Below are positions 1 to 9,205 of a stretch of 64,000 nucleotides of DNA, one piece after another. Below the pieces are notes generated by a model. That model saw nothing but the letters and a program-made list of their open reading frames with translations. It made no database searches and was not told the origin of the DNA. A program made the position numbers and the translations under genes. The stretch comes from JABDOU01 sp041567895 (lineage in GTDB: Bacteria; Actinomycetota; Acidimicrobiia; Spongiisociales; SHLN01). The DNA lies in NCBI GenBank assembly GCA_041567895.1, contig JBFGAX010000002.1:1-64000 (forward strand), written 5' to 3'. Within the stretch, counting starts at the first letter, position 1; each line of letters opens with the position of its first letter.

Positions 1-1467
1 CCGGGTGAGTCGGTGACGTGCACGGCGTCTTACACGGTGGATCAGGCTGATCTGAATGCTGGGTCGGTGACCAATATTGCTGACGCTACGGCGGATGGGA
101 CGACGTCACCAACCGATACGGCGACGGCTGATGCCACCCAGGATCCAATCGTTGTGATCGACAAACGGGCAGTCGACGGGACGGATTCCCAGGTTGTAAC
201 GATCGGGGAACTGGCAGAATTCCGTATTGGTGTTACGAACACTGGAAATGTGACACTCACAGATGTCGCAGTAACCGACGCTCTGTCACCTGATTGCGCG
301 GCCAACCTAGCCGACTTGAACCCTGGTGATTCCGATACCTACGACTGTACGCAGACTGTCACTGCCGCCTTCAACAACGTCGCCGCTGTTTCCGCGCAGG
401 GGCCACAAGGTCAAACTGTCACCGACGAGGATTCATCTGCGGTAACGATTCTCGCAAACGTATGTGAATTTGGTAAGCCTGATGCTTTGATTCTCACCTA
501 TACGGGCATCGGACCGGACGGGACCAACAACTCGCAAAGCGGGAACGAGGTCATTCTCGACGGAGATGCGCAGGACCAGAACCCTGTGTGGATGGTGGTT
601 CGGGATCACAAGGGTGTCGCGATATTCGAAGGTGAAGTCGCCGTCGGGGAATCATTCACAGTGGAGGGGACGAAGAACAAGATTCCACCCCGCATGCTCT
701 TTGAGATGTATGACAGGCGGGGTGGTACCAAACTCGAGACGGTTCGATTCCACACGTCCTGTTCGCAGCCCTTGTTCGCCGGCGATCAATTCGGCAGCAT
801 CACTGTCGCCGGTGAGGTGATCGACGACAAGGTGCGTCCGAAGGTCAAGGTCGACAATCCATCTGATGGTGCGAAGAACGTCGTAGGACCAAAGGTCACA
901 ATCTCGGGCACGGCCTCAGACGGCGGAGGCATTGATCGGGTTCGGGTTTACATCAAAAATCGTGACACCGGTCAATCGTGGAACGGCACAGAATGGGACG
1001 ATCCCTGGACGTGGGTCCTCGCCGAGGGAACCACATCGTGGAGCTACGAGATCGAATTAGATGAAGGCTCGTATCAGGTGCTGGCCTGGTCGTGGGACAG
1101 GTCGGGTGACATCTCTGCCTATTCCCAATCCCTCTTCGTGGTGGGCGATAAGCCGATTGCGATCATTGAGAAACCCGTCGACGGCTCCACGATCGCATCG
1201 GGCGAATTGACAATCACAGGTTTGGCGTCAGATGTTGATGGGATCGATCGTGTGCGGCTGTTCATCCGTGATCTCGACAACCTGAAATCGTGGAACGGCT
1301 CAGAATGGGTCGACCCGTGGACATGGATCCTGCTCGAAGGACAAGAGAGCTGGGAATACACGATCGACCTCGACGCAGGCAGGTATCAGATCCTGGTCTG
1401 GACGTGGGACGAGAACGACAACCGCTCTGACTACGCCCAGAGCCTATTTGAGGTCGCAGGCACGTAG
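1..1467 (+). CDS. Surface/secreted repeat protein, DUF11-type and Ig-like domains, 5' truncated
   Basis: The frame is open from base 1, so the N-terminus lies outside the window and any internal GTG at 13 is not the true start. The visible part begins with DUF11-like (conserved repeat) beta-sandwich units, recognisable from the ITNTGNVTLTDVAVTD type of motif. A cysteine-containing middle region follows, then two tandem C-terminal units of about 104 residues (codons near 838-1149 and 1150-1461). Each unit carries ASDxxGIDRVR, WNGxEWxDPWTW and a terminal SxYxQSLFxV motif. No LPXTG signal or C-terminal membrane helix is visible, so it is probably secreted or attached non-covalently. The role is likely adhesive or structural, but the ligand is unknown. 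Confidence is high that it is coding and moderate on domain type. Confidence 0.85.
   Translation, partial: PGESVTCTASYTVDQADLNAGSVTNIADATADGTTSPTDTATADATQDPIVVIDKRAVDGTDSQVVTIGELAEFRIGVTNTGNVTLTDVAVTDALSPDCAANLADLNPGDSDTYDCTQTVTAAFNNVAAVSAQGPQGQTVTDEDSSAVTILANVCEFGKPDALILTYTGIGPDGTNNSQSGNEVILDGDAQDQNPVWMVVRDHKGVAIFEGEVAVGESFTVEGTKNKIPPRMLFEMYDRRGGTKLETVRFHTSCSQPLFAGDQFGSITVAGEVIDDKVRPKVKVDNPSDGAKNVVGPKVTISGTASDGGGIDRVRVYIKNRDTGQSWNGTEWDDPWTWVLAEGTTSWSYEIELDEGSYQVLAWSWDRSGDISAYSQSLFVVGDKPIAIIEKPVDGSTIASGELTITGLASDVDGIDRVRLFIRDLDNLKSWNGSEWVDPWTWILLEGQESWEYTIDLDAGRYQILVWTWDENDNRSDYAQSLFEVAGT
838..1461 (+). repeat. Tandem 312-bp coding repeat (two units)
   Basis: Two direct repeats with a period of 312 bp (104 codons) encode the C-terminal Ig-like units of the surface protein. 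The anchor TCGTGGAACGGC occurs at 976 and again at 1288. The copies are diverged at DNA level but strongly similar in protein, which suggests an old duplication. Confidence 0.8.
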
Positions 1468-1641
1468 CTGTGCTCGAGGCGCCAGAACGCCTGCCTCACA
1501 TCATCGATGATGACTCCGTCGATTTCGGAGTCGACGCTCAAGTAATTTCCAAATCCTCCCGATTTTCTCTCTCGTACACAACTTGTGCGGCTAATCCGAT
1601 TCCATCCGGAATCCGGCGTGCAAAGGGAGAAGTGTTTGTTT

Positions 1642-2112
1642 ATGAAGAAGATGCGAATCCTGATGGCAATAGCAGTATTGGGATCTATGTTGGCTGCCGC
1701 ACCGGCGATGGCAGCTCCCCGCCTGCCGGACGCCTCGATCGACGTGGTCATGGACTCTGGTGTAGATGAATCACAGGTGTCGGCTCAAGGCTCGGGCTTT
1801 CAGGCTCAAGACGCCGTGGCATACGGCGATACCGTCACGATTGACTGGTGGATCGACGAATCCAAGCTGGCCAAGAAGCACTACATCACAGTCATGATGA
1901 CCTGTGTGCAGGGTGACGAGGTCGTCCACACCAATTATCGAGGTGTTCAGGATGTCGTTGAGTTCGAGATGGCCGACAACTGGGTCAACACGGACAAGTG
2001 GGATGGCGGCGATGCCGTTTGTACCGCCACGTTGCGCTACTGGGCCCACAACAAGATGTCCTACGTTGCGGAGACGACGTTTGACGTTTTCGGGACCTCA
2101 AGCACGGCATAG
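1642..2112 (+). CDS. Small secreted protein of unknown function
   Basis: This encodes 156 residues. The ATG at 1642 is chosen because an AGGGAGA ribosome-binding site lies about ten bases upstream and because the protein then begins with a classical Sec signal peptide: MKKMRIL, a hydrophobic stretch, then an APAMA-A cleavage site near residue 24. The mature part is about 130 residues, predicted beta-rich, with two cysteines (in MMTCVQG and AVCTATL) that could form a disulfide in the exported protein. I do not recognise the family. It follows the truncated surface protein on the same strand and may be co-expressed. A terminator-like hairpin follows the stop. Confidence 0.75.
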   Translation: MKKMRILMAIAVLGSMLAAAPAMAAPRLPDASIDVVMDSGVDESQVSAQGSGFQAQDAVAYGDTVTIDWWIDESKLAKKHYITVMMTCVQGDEVVHTNYRGVQDVVEFEMADNWVNTDKWDGGDAVCTATLRYWAHNKMSYVAETTFDVFGTSSTA

Positions 2113-2131
2113 TTAGCTGTCGGCAATCGTC

Positions 2132-2164
2132 GAGAAGGGTCTCCAGGATTGGGAGGCCCTTCTC
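2132..2164 (+). terminator. Intrinsic terminator-like hairpin
   Basis: GAGAAGGG (2132-2139) pairs perfectly with CCCTTCTC (2157-2164), and the intervening bases can extend the stem. It begins 20 bases after the stop of the small secreted protein. The following T-tract is poor, so termination may be partly Rho-dependent. Confidence 0.6.
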
Positions 2165-2494
2165 TCGCGTTGAGTGTCATCGGGCCGAGCTCGTCGATGG
2201 TGACGTAGCCGGGTGGAGAACGGTTCTGTCACCCAACGTGCGCCAGCTGCTCGCGCCGGTCGCGATCGTTTCCCTTTTTGGGGTCTGGACGCGAGCCGAA
2301 TCCCTGCGAACAAAAAGCTCGAGTCGCTCTGCCGCGATCTCGTTGTCGACGCATTGATCGGCACGGGATCGACCCGGCGCGGAACACAACCGAAGAGAAA
2401 TCGCCGGGCGAGCACCGCACACCGACGCGCCACGTGATAGGCACTTACTTGTTTGCGGAGGGAGTCGTCGACGGCGACGGTCGGCCGTCATGGT
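2165..2494. other. 330-bp intergenic region between convergent genes, nothing recognised
   Basis: This lies between the terminator hairpin and the stop of the minus-strand GGT-family gene. Several overlapping short reading frames exist on both strands, but none has a ribosome-binding site, a leaderless promoter or a recognisable domain. It may be degraded coding sequence or simple spacer. Confidence 0.5.
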
Positions 2495-4039
2495 TCAGAT
2501 GGCAGCAACCGATCCGATCACCGAGCGAGGATCGGCGGCTCCGTGAACCACGCCGTCTTTGATGTCGATCATCTGGGCGTGGCCGTAGTGCTCGTCATGG
2601 TGGCGCCTCGTACGGTGTCCCTTGGATCGGATCTCGTTCCAGGAGGCCGGAGCGTCTTCTTCGAACGCTATCGCCAGACCGCTGGCGTCTTCCCACGTAT
2701 CGAAACCCATGGAATCGGTCGGGGCCAACACCCAGCGGGGAGCGGCAATGGCTCGAGCGGCAGATTGGTCCCAGTGCAGGATCCGGGCGAGCAGCTGAAG
2801 CAGAATCTGGGGTTGGCTGTCTCCTCCCATTGTGCCGAGAATCGTGCGCAGGTCGCCGGAAGGCGTCGTAACCAGGGCGGGCGACAGTGTGTGGCGGGGA
2901 CGCCGGCCTGGTAGGTATTCGGCCGGGTGTCCTTTCTCGAGTGAAAAGCCGATCCCGCGATTCTGCAAAAAGACGCCGATCTCGGGGATCGTGATCCTGG
3001 TTCCGAATCCGTTTGCGTTGGATTGAATCAACGACACCCCCATTCCGGCCTCGTCGAGGGCGGCGAGATATACCGTTCCACCTCCGGAGTACATGTCTTC
3101 CATCACGACGGCCGCATGGGGATCGATCTGATCACGAAGGGAAGCCAGCTTGTCGAGATCCAGCAACGATGCTCCGTTTGCCTGATCATGTAGGACGGTG
3201 TCGCGGTCGTAGCCGGCAAGCCTGGCCGACTCGACCAGGAGGTGAACCCACATGGGATTGGAAGAATCGGTCGGGAGATCGAGCTCTGCGGCGATCCAGG
3301 CGCTCGCCAGCGTGAGATACCCCTGTGAATTGGGAGGAGATGTCCACAATCTATGACCCCAGGCGGTCAGCGATAACGGCCGTTCCCAGGTGGCCTGCAT
3401 CCGCGTGAGGTCGTCCTCGGTGATCACCCCTGCGCTCACCCGTATGAGGCCCTCGCCAAATTCACCGGCGTACCAGGCCTCACGTCCCCCCGACACGATC
3501 GCCTCGAGCGACCTTGCAATGCCCTCACGCCGCACGCGGGACCCCATAGAGCGGAACGGATCGGCTCCCGGCACTCCCGCGATCAGAGGAGCGTCCTCGA
3601 TCAGGAGGGGTGAGGGGGCGAAGCCGTTTCTCGCACAGTCGACGGCGGGAGCAAAAACCTCATTGGGATTGAGCTGACCAAAGCGATCCAGGAGCGCAAG
3701 CCAGCCATCGACGCATCCGGGGATGGTCACAGCCCTCACGTCGTGGAACGGCGGCATGTGGGTGTGGCCTTCCGCCCTCAGCCTCGCTGCATCTGCGCCG
3801 GATCCTGCGCGTCCTGATGCGTTGAGACAGAGAGGCTCTTCGCCGGGGAGGTAGATGAGGGCCCACAGATCTCCTCCCATACCGCACATGTGTTGAGCAG
3901 TGACGGTCAATACAGCACTGGCGCCTACTGCGGCATCTACTGCGTTGCCGCCCTTGTTCAGAATTGATGCCCCAGCCCGGGAAGCGAGATCATCGACCGT
4001 GGCGATCAGCCCGCGTGAACCTTCAGCCGAAAATGCCAT
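2495..4039 (-). CDS. Gamma-glutamyltransferase family protein
   Basis: This encodes 514 residues, close to the usual length of the family of Ntn-hydrolases that self-cleave and transfer or hydrolyse gamma-glutamyl groups. The N-terminal part has the family motifs GGNAVDAAVGA and MCGMGGD. The expected self-processing point is GG|TVYLAALD, making Thr322 the candidate nucleophile by alignment with the TTHYSVVD start of the E. coli small subunit. The downstream NGFGTRI matches the TFGTGI-like motif. No signal peptide is visible, so it may act in the cytoplasm. The residues around the nucleophile depart from the canonical TTH, so the substrate may not be glutathione. It starts 33 bases downstream of the large surface-protein gene on the same strand. 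Confidence 0.85.
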   Translation of the reverse strand: MAFSAEGSRGLIATVDDLASRAGASILNKGGNAVDAAVGASAVLTVTAQHMCGMGGDLWALIYLPGEEPLCLNASGRAGSGADAARLRAEGHTHMPPFHDVRAVTIPGCVDGWLALLDRFGQLNPNEVFAPAVDCARNGFAPSPLLIEDAPLIAGVPGADPFRSMGSRVRREGIARSLEAIVSGGREAWYAGEFGEGLIRVSAGVITEDDLTRMQATWERPLSLTAWGHRLWTSPPNSQGYLTLASAWIAAELDLPTDSSNPMWVHLLVESARLAGYDRDTVLHDQANGASLLDLDKLASLRDQIDPHAAVVMEDMYSGGGTVYLAALDEAGMGVSLIQSNANGFGTRITIPEIGVFLQNRGIGFSLEKGHPAEYLPGRRPRHTLSPALVTTPSGDLRTILGTMGGDSQPQILLQLLARILHWDQSAARAIAAPRWVLAPTDSMGFDTWEDASGLAIAFEEDAPASWNEIRSKGHRTRRHHDEHYGHAQMIDIKDGVVHGAADPRSVIGSVAAI

Positions 4040-4072
4040 TCGTCAGATCGTGCTCGGCGACATCGCGCCAGC

Positions 4073-7000
4073 CTAAATGGGCTGAGCGAGGCTGTTCTGC
4101 GGCTCCGCTTTACTCACGCGGATGCGCGACCTGGTGCGGCCTGTCACCACAACCATGGCGCTACCGATGATCAGCAGCACCATCGCCAGGTTGAATACGA
4201 CATCGGAATTGAAACCGGTTGCCGGGAGAATGTCGCCTGCGATTGCGATATCGACACCGGCAGCCGCCAAACCGGGAGACACCGTTATCGGAGCACTCTG
4301 ACCCCCCGCCGGGCTGATGATGGTTCCGCCGGAGGGTGCTACGGGAACGATCACATACGTTCCCGGAGCAAGGCTCCCGAAGCCATACGAGCCATCCGCC
4401 CCTGTCGTGGTCGTTGCCACGACGTCACCGGTACTGGTGTCGATGAGGTTGACGGTAACGCCAGGCACTGGCCGTTCGCCGGGGTCCCGGGTGCCGTCGC
4501 CGTCCGTGTCATTGAAGGCGATTCCACCGGAAATGGATCCGGTCGGCGTCGGCAAAAACATGCCCAGATCCCAGCTGAAGTCGTTCTCTCCCGGATCGAG
4601 CGTGATGACCGCAGTCATCCCGGTTGATGGATCGACATCGGAATCGGCCTGATCGTCACTTCCGGCGTCCATCGGCGAAACGGTGTAGCCAGACGGGATC
4701 GTGAAGCTGAGCTGATAGTCGCCGGGCGTCAGGTTGTCGAACAGGTAGTTGCCGTTGCTGTCGGTTGAAGTGGTTGCGAGCGGTGTGAGATCGGGCAGGC
4801 TCAGCACCACTGTCACGCCCGCCACACCTGTTTCGCCTGCGTCCTGGATACCGTCTTGATTTGTGTCGAACCAGACCCGATCGCCAACTGAGGCCACGGC
4901 GCCAACCGCCACCGAAGCAATGTCGTGATCGTCTTCGTCCAGGACGCCGGGGTCGTTGATCTCATCGTCGACCGTCGGGTCGTTGCCCTGGATGGCGTCG
5001 GGAATCGAATCGACGTCAGCTCCATCATCGGCCGAGATCTCTGCGTGGTTGGTGAGAACGCTCCCGCCGAAACCCGGGTCGACGGTGAGGATGATGGGAA
5101 CCGTGGTCGACGCCGATGCAGCCAGGGTGGCCGGGAGGGTGGTCGTCGGAATCGCTCCACTTGTCCACGCAGGATTCTTTGCCGGATCGAAGATGAAGCC
5201 GGGTTGAACGTAGTTGCTGATTTCGACAGAAGTTGCGGCGGCTCCACCCTGGTTGAAGACCTCGATCACAAAGGGTACGTCAGAACCAGGTGCAGCCGGA
5301 CCGACGTACGACGGATCGACAGTCAATCGCAAAGCGAGATCGTACGTTGCGACGAATCCAAAGTCGAACGAGTGGTCGTTTGCTCCGGATAGGCCGGTGG
5401 TGATGACCAGGCCGGGCGATCCGCTTGCCAGCGTCCCGCCGTCGGAATCGTTGATGTCAGACCCGGAAGGGGAGTCCTGAACTGTGATGCCGAGGCCGTT
5501 CAGCGCAGGGCCGGATAGACGAATCTCGTAGCTGGTCTCGGGCCGCACGCCGTCGGCTTCACCGAAGTAGTAGTGGCCTGCCGCATCCGTGGAGGTGGTC
5601 GCCACGAGCGTCCCGCTGACGGAGTCGAACAGCTCTACCGTCACCGACCCGATCGGCGGTTCGTCCGGGTCTTGAACCCCGTCGGCGTCGCTGTCGAGCC
5701 ACACGTAATTGCCGATCTCAATCGGTGCGGCGTTGCATACGGCATGCAGGTCTCCCAGGCCGTTGGATTTGGCGAACGTTGGACTCGAGTCGCCGTCGGT
5801 GTCGAAGACGCGATACGCCTGGGTTCGAGCTCCTGTGTCGTTGTCGAGCCAGATGAAGCCACCGTCGTTGTAGAACCCGGGGATGAAGATCGGATCCCAG
5901 ACGACGGTCGCAACGCTCGTCTGTCCAGGTATCTGGGCTATGCCACCTGCGGCGATGTCTTCGGCATCGAGGTAGTGGTCCTCGAAGTAATACTCGCCGC
6001 CGCCTGGTCCGCTGTTGCCTGCTCCTGATGTGGTAATGGCTCCGCAGGTGGCAGCAGCTTCCAATGTCCAGCCTGCGGCCGGACTGCCACAGGCTCGCAG
6101 AATGTCACCGAAGCCCTGGCCCCGATAAATATCGGTGGTGTTGGTCTCGGTTGGGTCTACGCCGCCCAGTTCACTACCGAACTGATCGCCGGTGCGATCC
6201 CGAATACCCAGAATCATGTCGTCGCCATCGAAGTCGAGATCAGTGAGCCACGCCTGAGGCACAACTGTGGTGTCAATACCGGGATCGGGATCGATGCTTG
6301 CCGGTTTGTTCGCCCAACCGAACCACGGATTCCAGGCGGTGAAACCGGGATGCGGGTACGCCGCGGGGTCGATCGGAGCATTCAGCACCGGAACCGGATT
6401 GATCGTCGCTCCATCGAACGCCAGAACGTGAATCGACATATCCGATTGAAGCTGATTGGTCTCGCCCGAGCAGGTCACACCGATGTAGACGATGCCGTCA
6501 TGCACGCCGAGGCCAAACGGACGGGCATCGGCGGCGACCGCGCAGGCACCCGTCGGAATCGCATAACTGGTCTGGACTAGGGGGGTGTCGATGGGAATCG
6601 CTACGAGCGATTTCGTCAAGAGGTTGACGGTGTACAGCGTTTGATCGTCGTCGGATATGTCCAGATCGCCGAGGCCAAGGCCACCGATGACGTCGAAGGA
6701 GTTGTTGTCGAAGAAGAAGTTGGTGGTTGCGTTCGGATGTGGATTGACGCCGGTGCCCGGCACCTCGGCGAAGGCGGAAACCGCGCCCGAGGTACCGTCG
6801 ATGCGATAGATGGTTCCAGGAGAGTCGGTCGATCCGAAACCTGCGTGTCGCTTGAGAAATGATGCTACGAACACATCACCGGTAGCCCTTTCATGGGCAA
6901 TTCCGAAAGTCGAGCCGACCTCGTCGATCGTGGCCGGGTAGGCGGGGGCGGGACTGTCGTGAGCCGGCTCGGTGGCGGCTGGCAGACCGGGTCCTCCCGA

Positions 7001-7588
7001 GAAAGCCGGATCGAGCGGCGAATCGCCCGGCTGGTACGCATAACCACTCGTATTGGCGAATCGAACCAGTGCCGCATCTGTAATCCCGGTCGATGGTCCC
7101 TCGATGAAACAGCTGGAAACGAGATCGGGGTTTGCCTGGCAGTATTCACCCGGATTGGCGACGCCGACGTCGAGATTGCACGAACCAGGCGAGCCCTGCG
7201 TCGTGGTGAACACGGTGGTGAGCGAGCCGGGTCCGCTCGGTCCTGGCTGAAGATGGGTTGGCAAGCCGGTCACCTCGATGCGCACCGTGGCGCCGTCGCC
7301 GACGGTGAGGCTCCAGGCCCCGACGGCGTTCGTGGCGGCGGCAGATACCACAACGCCGGTGGCGTCGTACGCCGTGACCGTCAACCCCGCTTGCCCTGGC
7401 TCGGTGGCACCCGCCGTGCCGTCAGCGTTGTAGTCGCGATAGACCATGCCGGCAACCTCAGCTGCTCCGCACCCGATGTCTGCGGCGTGTGCGGCGGGGG
7501 AAGGCAGAATCAGCGTGGCCATTGCGAGACAGAATGCGACAGCCAGGGCGATCGAGATCCTGGTCACGGGTTGGCCAGAAATATTCAA
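4073..7588 (-). CDS. LPATG-anchored surface protein with SdrD-B-like repeats
   Basis: This encodes 1171 residues. The start is a TTG at 7588 preceded by a GAGGAG ribosome-binding site. The layout is a signal peptide (residues about 1-36, ending AHA-A), a first SdrD-B-like domain (VYRDYNADGT), and a long region resembling a beta-propeller (about 200-600). A second SdrD-B domain (GNYVWLDSDADGVQDPDE, about 640-745), a CARDB/DUF11-like domain (about 755-870) and two more SdrD-B domains (about 890-1110) follow. LPATG is at 1121-1125, then a hydrophobic helix and a basic tail, which is the layout of a sortase substrate. The tail after the helix is unusually long, about 20 residues. SdrD-B domains are known calcium-stabilised stalks. 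The likely role is adhesion or a surface layer. No sortase gene is in the window. Confidence 0.9.
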   Translation of the reverse strand: MNISGQPVTRISIALAVAFCLAMATLILPSPAAHAADIGCGAAEVAGMVYRDYNADGTAGATEPGQAGLTVTAYDATGVVVSAAATNAVGAWSLTVGDGATVRIEVTGLPTHLQPGPSGPGSLTTVFTTTQGSPGSCNLDVGVANPGEYCQANPDLVSSCFIEGPSTGITDAALVRFANTSGYAYQPGDSPLDPAFSGGPGLPAATEPAHDSPAPAYPATIDEVGSTFGIAHERATGDVFVASFLKRHAGFGSTDSPGTIYRIDGTSGAVSAFAEVPGTGVNPHPNATTNFFFDNNSFDVIGGLGLGDLDISDDDQTLYTVNLLTKSLVAIPIDTPLVQTSYAIPTGACAVAADARPFGLGVHDGIVYIGVTCSGETNQLQSDMSIHVLAFDGATINPVPVLNAPIDPAAYPHPGFTAWNPWFGWANKPASIDPDPGIDTTVVPQAWLTDLDFDGDDMILGIRDRTGDQFGSELGGVDPTETNTTDIYRGQGFGDILRACGSPAAGWTLEAAATCGAITTSGAGNSGPGGGEYYFEDHYLDAEDIAAGGIAQIPGQTSVATVVWDPIFIPGFYNDGGFIWLDNDTGARTQAYRVFDTDGDSSPTFAKSNGLGDLHAVCNAAPIEIGNYVWLDSDADGVQDPDEPPIGSVTVELFDSVSGTLVATTSTDAAGHYYFGEADGVRPETSYEIRLSGPALNGLGITVQDSPSGSDINDSDGGTLASGSPGLVITTGLSGANDHSFDFGFVATYDLALRLTVDPSYVGPAAPGSDVPFVIEVFNQGGAAATSVEISNYVQPGFIFDPAKNPAWTSGAIPTTTLPATLAASASTTVPIILTVDPGFGGSVLTNHAEISADDGADVDSIPDAIQGNDPTVDDEINDPGVLDEDDHDIASVAVGAVASVGDRVWFDTNQDGIQDAGETGVAGVTVVLSLPDLTPLATTSTDSNGNYLFDNLTPGDYQLSFTIPSGYTVSPMDAGSDDQADSDVDPSTGMTAVITLDPGENDFSWDLGMFLPTPTGSISGGIAFNDTDGDGTRDPGERPVPGVTVNLIDTSTGDVVATTTTGADGSYGFGSLAPGTYVIVPVAPSGGTIISPAGGQSAPITVSPGLAAAGVDIAIAGDILPATGFNSDVVFNLAMVLLIIGSAMVVVTGRTRSRIRVSKAEPQNSLAQPI

Positions 7589-7631
7589 AGGGGGTCTCCT
7601 CTGCGGTTGCCTGGGGCAAGCCGCGGGCGAT

Positions 7632-7645
7632 GATACCTAGGTATC
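7632..7645. promoter_or_regulatory. 14-bp perfect palindrome in a divergent intergenic region
   Basis: GATACCTAGGTATC lies between the divergent surface-protein gene and purF. Its position fits an operator, but palindromes of this length are expected a few times by chance in 64 kb. Confidence 0.25.
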
Positions 7646-7756
7646 GACCTCCTCGCCGGGACGGTTTAAGCGTTTACAAAATGACAGGCGTCTCCACGCC
7701 GCCCGGATCGCGAAAAGCGGGTTTAGTGGAGCGGGCCGGCCGTGAGGGCCACCTCC

Positions 7757-7762
7757 TACACT
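7757..7762 (+). promoter_or_regulatory. Leaderless -10 element of purF
   Basis: TACACT ends exactly six bases before the in-frame GTG at 7769, the spacing seen at about a dozen other genes here. Confidence 0.5.
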
Positions 7763-7768
7763 CCGGCC

Positions 7769-9205
7769 GTGATTGGCGGAGGTTCGATGCCTGACATCAA
7801 CGGCCTGGACCACCTGGGTCGACCATCAGATGCCGTGTTCGGCGAAGAGATTGGTGAGTCGTGCGGTGTATTCGGCGTTTTCGGGCCTGATCTCGACGTC
7901 GCCCGTCTCACGTATTTTGGTCTCTTCGCCCTGCAACATCGCGGCCAGGAGAGCGCTGGTATCGCCGTTTCGGACGGAGCGGGCGTCACCGTATACAAAG
8001 ACCTGGGGCTTGTGGCTCAGGTTTTTGATGAACAACGCCTTGCAGGTCTCGACGGTCACCTCGCGATCGGGCACAATCGCTATTCGACCACAGGTTCGGG
8101 AAGTTGGGAAAACGCACAGCCGAGTTATCGGGCCATCGGTGATCGGACGATCGCACTTTCTCACAACGGCAATCTTTCGAACACGTCCGCTCTGGCCGAG
8201 CAGCTCGGTGTGTTGCAGAAAACCCTGTCCGACTCCGAGCTGATGACAGAAGCAATTGGACGCGAATTGGATGGGACCGACTGGGAGCGCGCGCTGGCGC
8301 GGGTCCTCCCGACATTCGAAGGCGCCTTTTCATTGACGATCATGGACAACGATCACTTGATCGGCGTTCGCGATCCGCTCGGCTTCCGCCCCCTCGTGCT
8401 CGGGAGAGTCGACGGCGGGATGGTGCTCTCATCGGAAACTTGCGGATTGGACATCATCGGCGCTGATTTCATTCGCGAGATTGCTCCGGGTGAGGTGATC
8501 ATCATCGACCGGGATGGTGTCCGGAGCATTCACCCGTTCGAGAACGTGAAGCAGCGCACGTGTGTCTTCGAGTTCGTCTACTTCTCCCGCCCGGACAGCA
8601 CGATGTCTGGCCAGAGCATTCACGCAGCCCGGCGACGGATGGGGGAACGGCTCGCGGCCGAACACCCGGCCGATGTCGACGTGGTGGTCCCGGTTCCCGA
8701 AAGCGGCATACCGGCGGCTCAGGGATTTGCCGCCGCCGCCCGTATCCCTTACGTCGACGGTTTGGTGAAGAATCGATATATCGGGCGGACGTTCATCAGT
8801 CCTACCCAGCAAATGCGCGACCAGGGCGTTCGCATGAAGCTCAATCCGATCAACCAGGAGCTCGAGGGAAAAAGGGTCGTGCTGGTTGACGATTCGATCG
8901 TGCGGGGTAGCACGACCCGACAGTTGATATCCATGGTCAAGAAGGCCGGCGCCAATGAGGTCCACCTGCGGGTTTCTTCCCCGCCGTACAAGTGGCCTTG
9001 CTTTTACGGCATGGACACCGGGCGGCAGGACGAGCTGATTGCGTCCCGGATGACCGTTGACGAGATAGCCGATTTTCTGGAGGTCGATTCGCTCGGGTAT
9101 CTATCGCTCGACGGACTTCTGGCGGCGACCGCAATCGATCCCAACCGGTTTTGCACGGCGTGTCTCTCCGGCGACTACCCGACGCCGATCCCCGTGAGCC
9201 GATGA
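7769..9205 (+). CDS. purF: Amidophosphoribosyltransferase
   Basis: This encodes 478 residues and is the first committed step of purine synthesis: PRPP plus glutamine to phosphoribosylamine. The N-terminal class II glutamine amidotransferase domain begins at the conserved CGVFG. Cys32 becomes the N-terminal nucleophile after propeptide removal. The C-terminal phosphoribosyltransferase domain has the PRPP loop VVLVDDSIVRGSTTR. The start is ambiguous: GTG 7769 is preceded by TACACT at leaderless spacing, whereas ATG 7787 has a GGCGGAGG ribosome-binding site. Either way a propeptide is removed. The stop overlaps the purM start (ATGA), so the two form an operon. Identification is secure. Confidence 0.97.
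   Translation: MIGGGSMPDINGLDHLGRPSDAVFGEEIGESCGVFGVFGPDLDVARLTYFGLFALQHRGQESAGIAVSDGAGVTVYKDLGLVAQVFDEQRLAGLDGHLAIGHNRYSTTGSGSWENAQPSYRAIGDRTIALSHNGNLSNTSALAEQLGVLQKTLSDSELMTEAIGRELDGTDWERALARVLPTFEGAFSLTIMDNDHLIGVRDPLGFRPLVLGRVDGGMVLSSETCGLDIIGADFIREIAPGEVIIIDRDGVRSIHPFENVKQRTCVFEFVYFSRPDSTMSGQSIHAARRRMGERLAAEHPADVDVVVPVPESGIPAAQGFAAAARIPYVDGLVKNRYIGRTFISPTQQMRDQGVRMKLNPINQELEGKRVVLVDDSIVRGSTTRQLISMVKKAGANEVHLRVSSPPYKWPCFYGMDTGRQDELIASRMTVDEIADFLEVDSLGYLSLDGLLAATAIDPNRFCTACLSGDYPTPIPVSR

Noticed and set aside
2177..2491. 104-codon minus-strand frame in the gap after the small secreted protein
   Set aside because: No start signals, Arg-rich composition and several competing frames. Treated as non-coding or degraded sequence.
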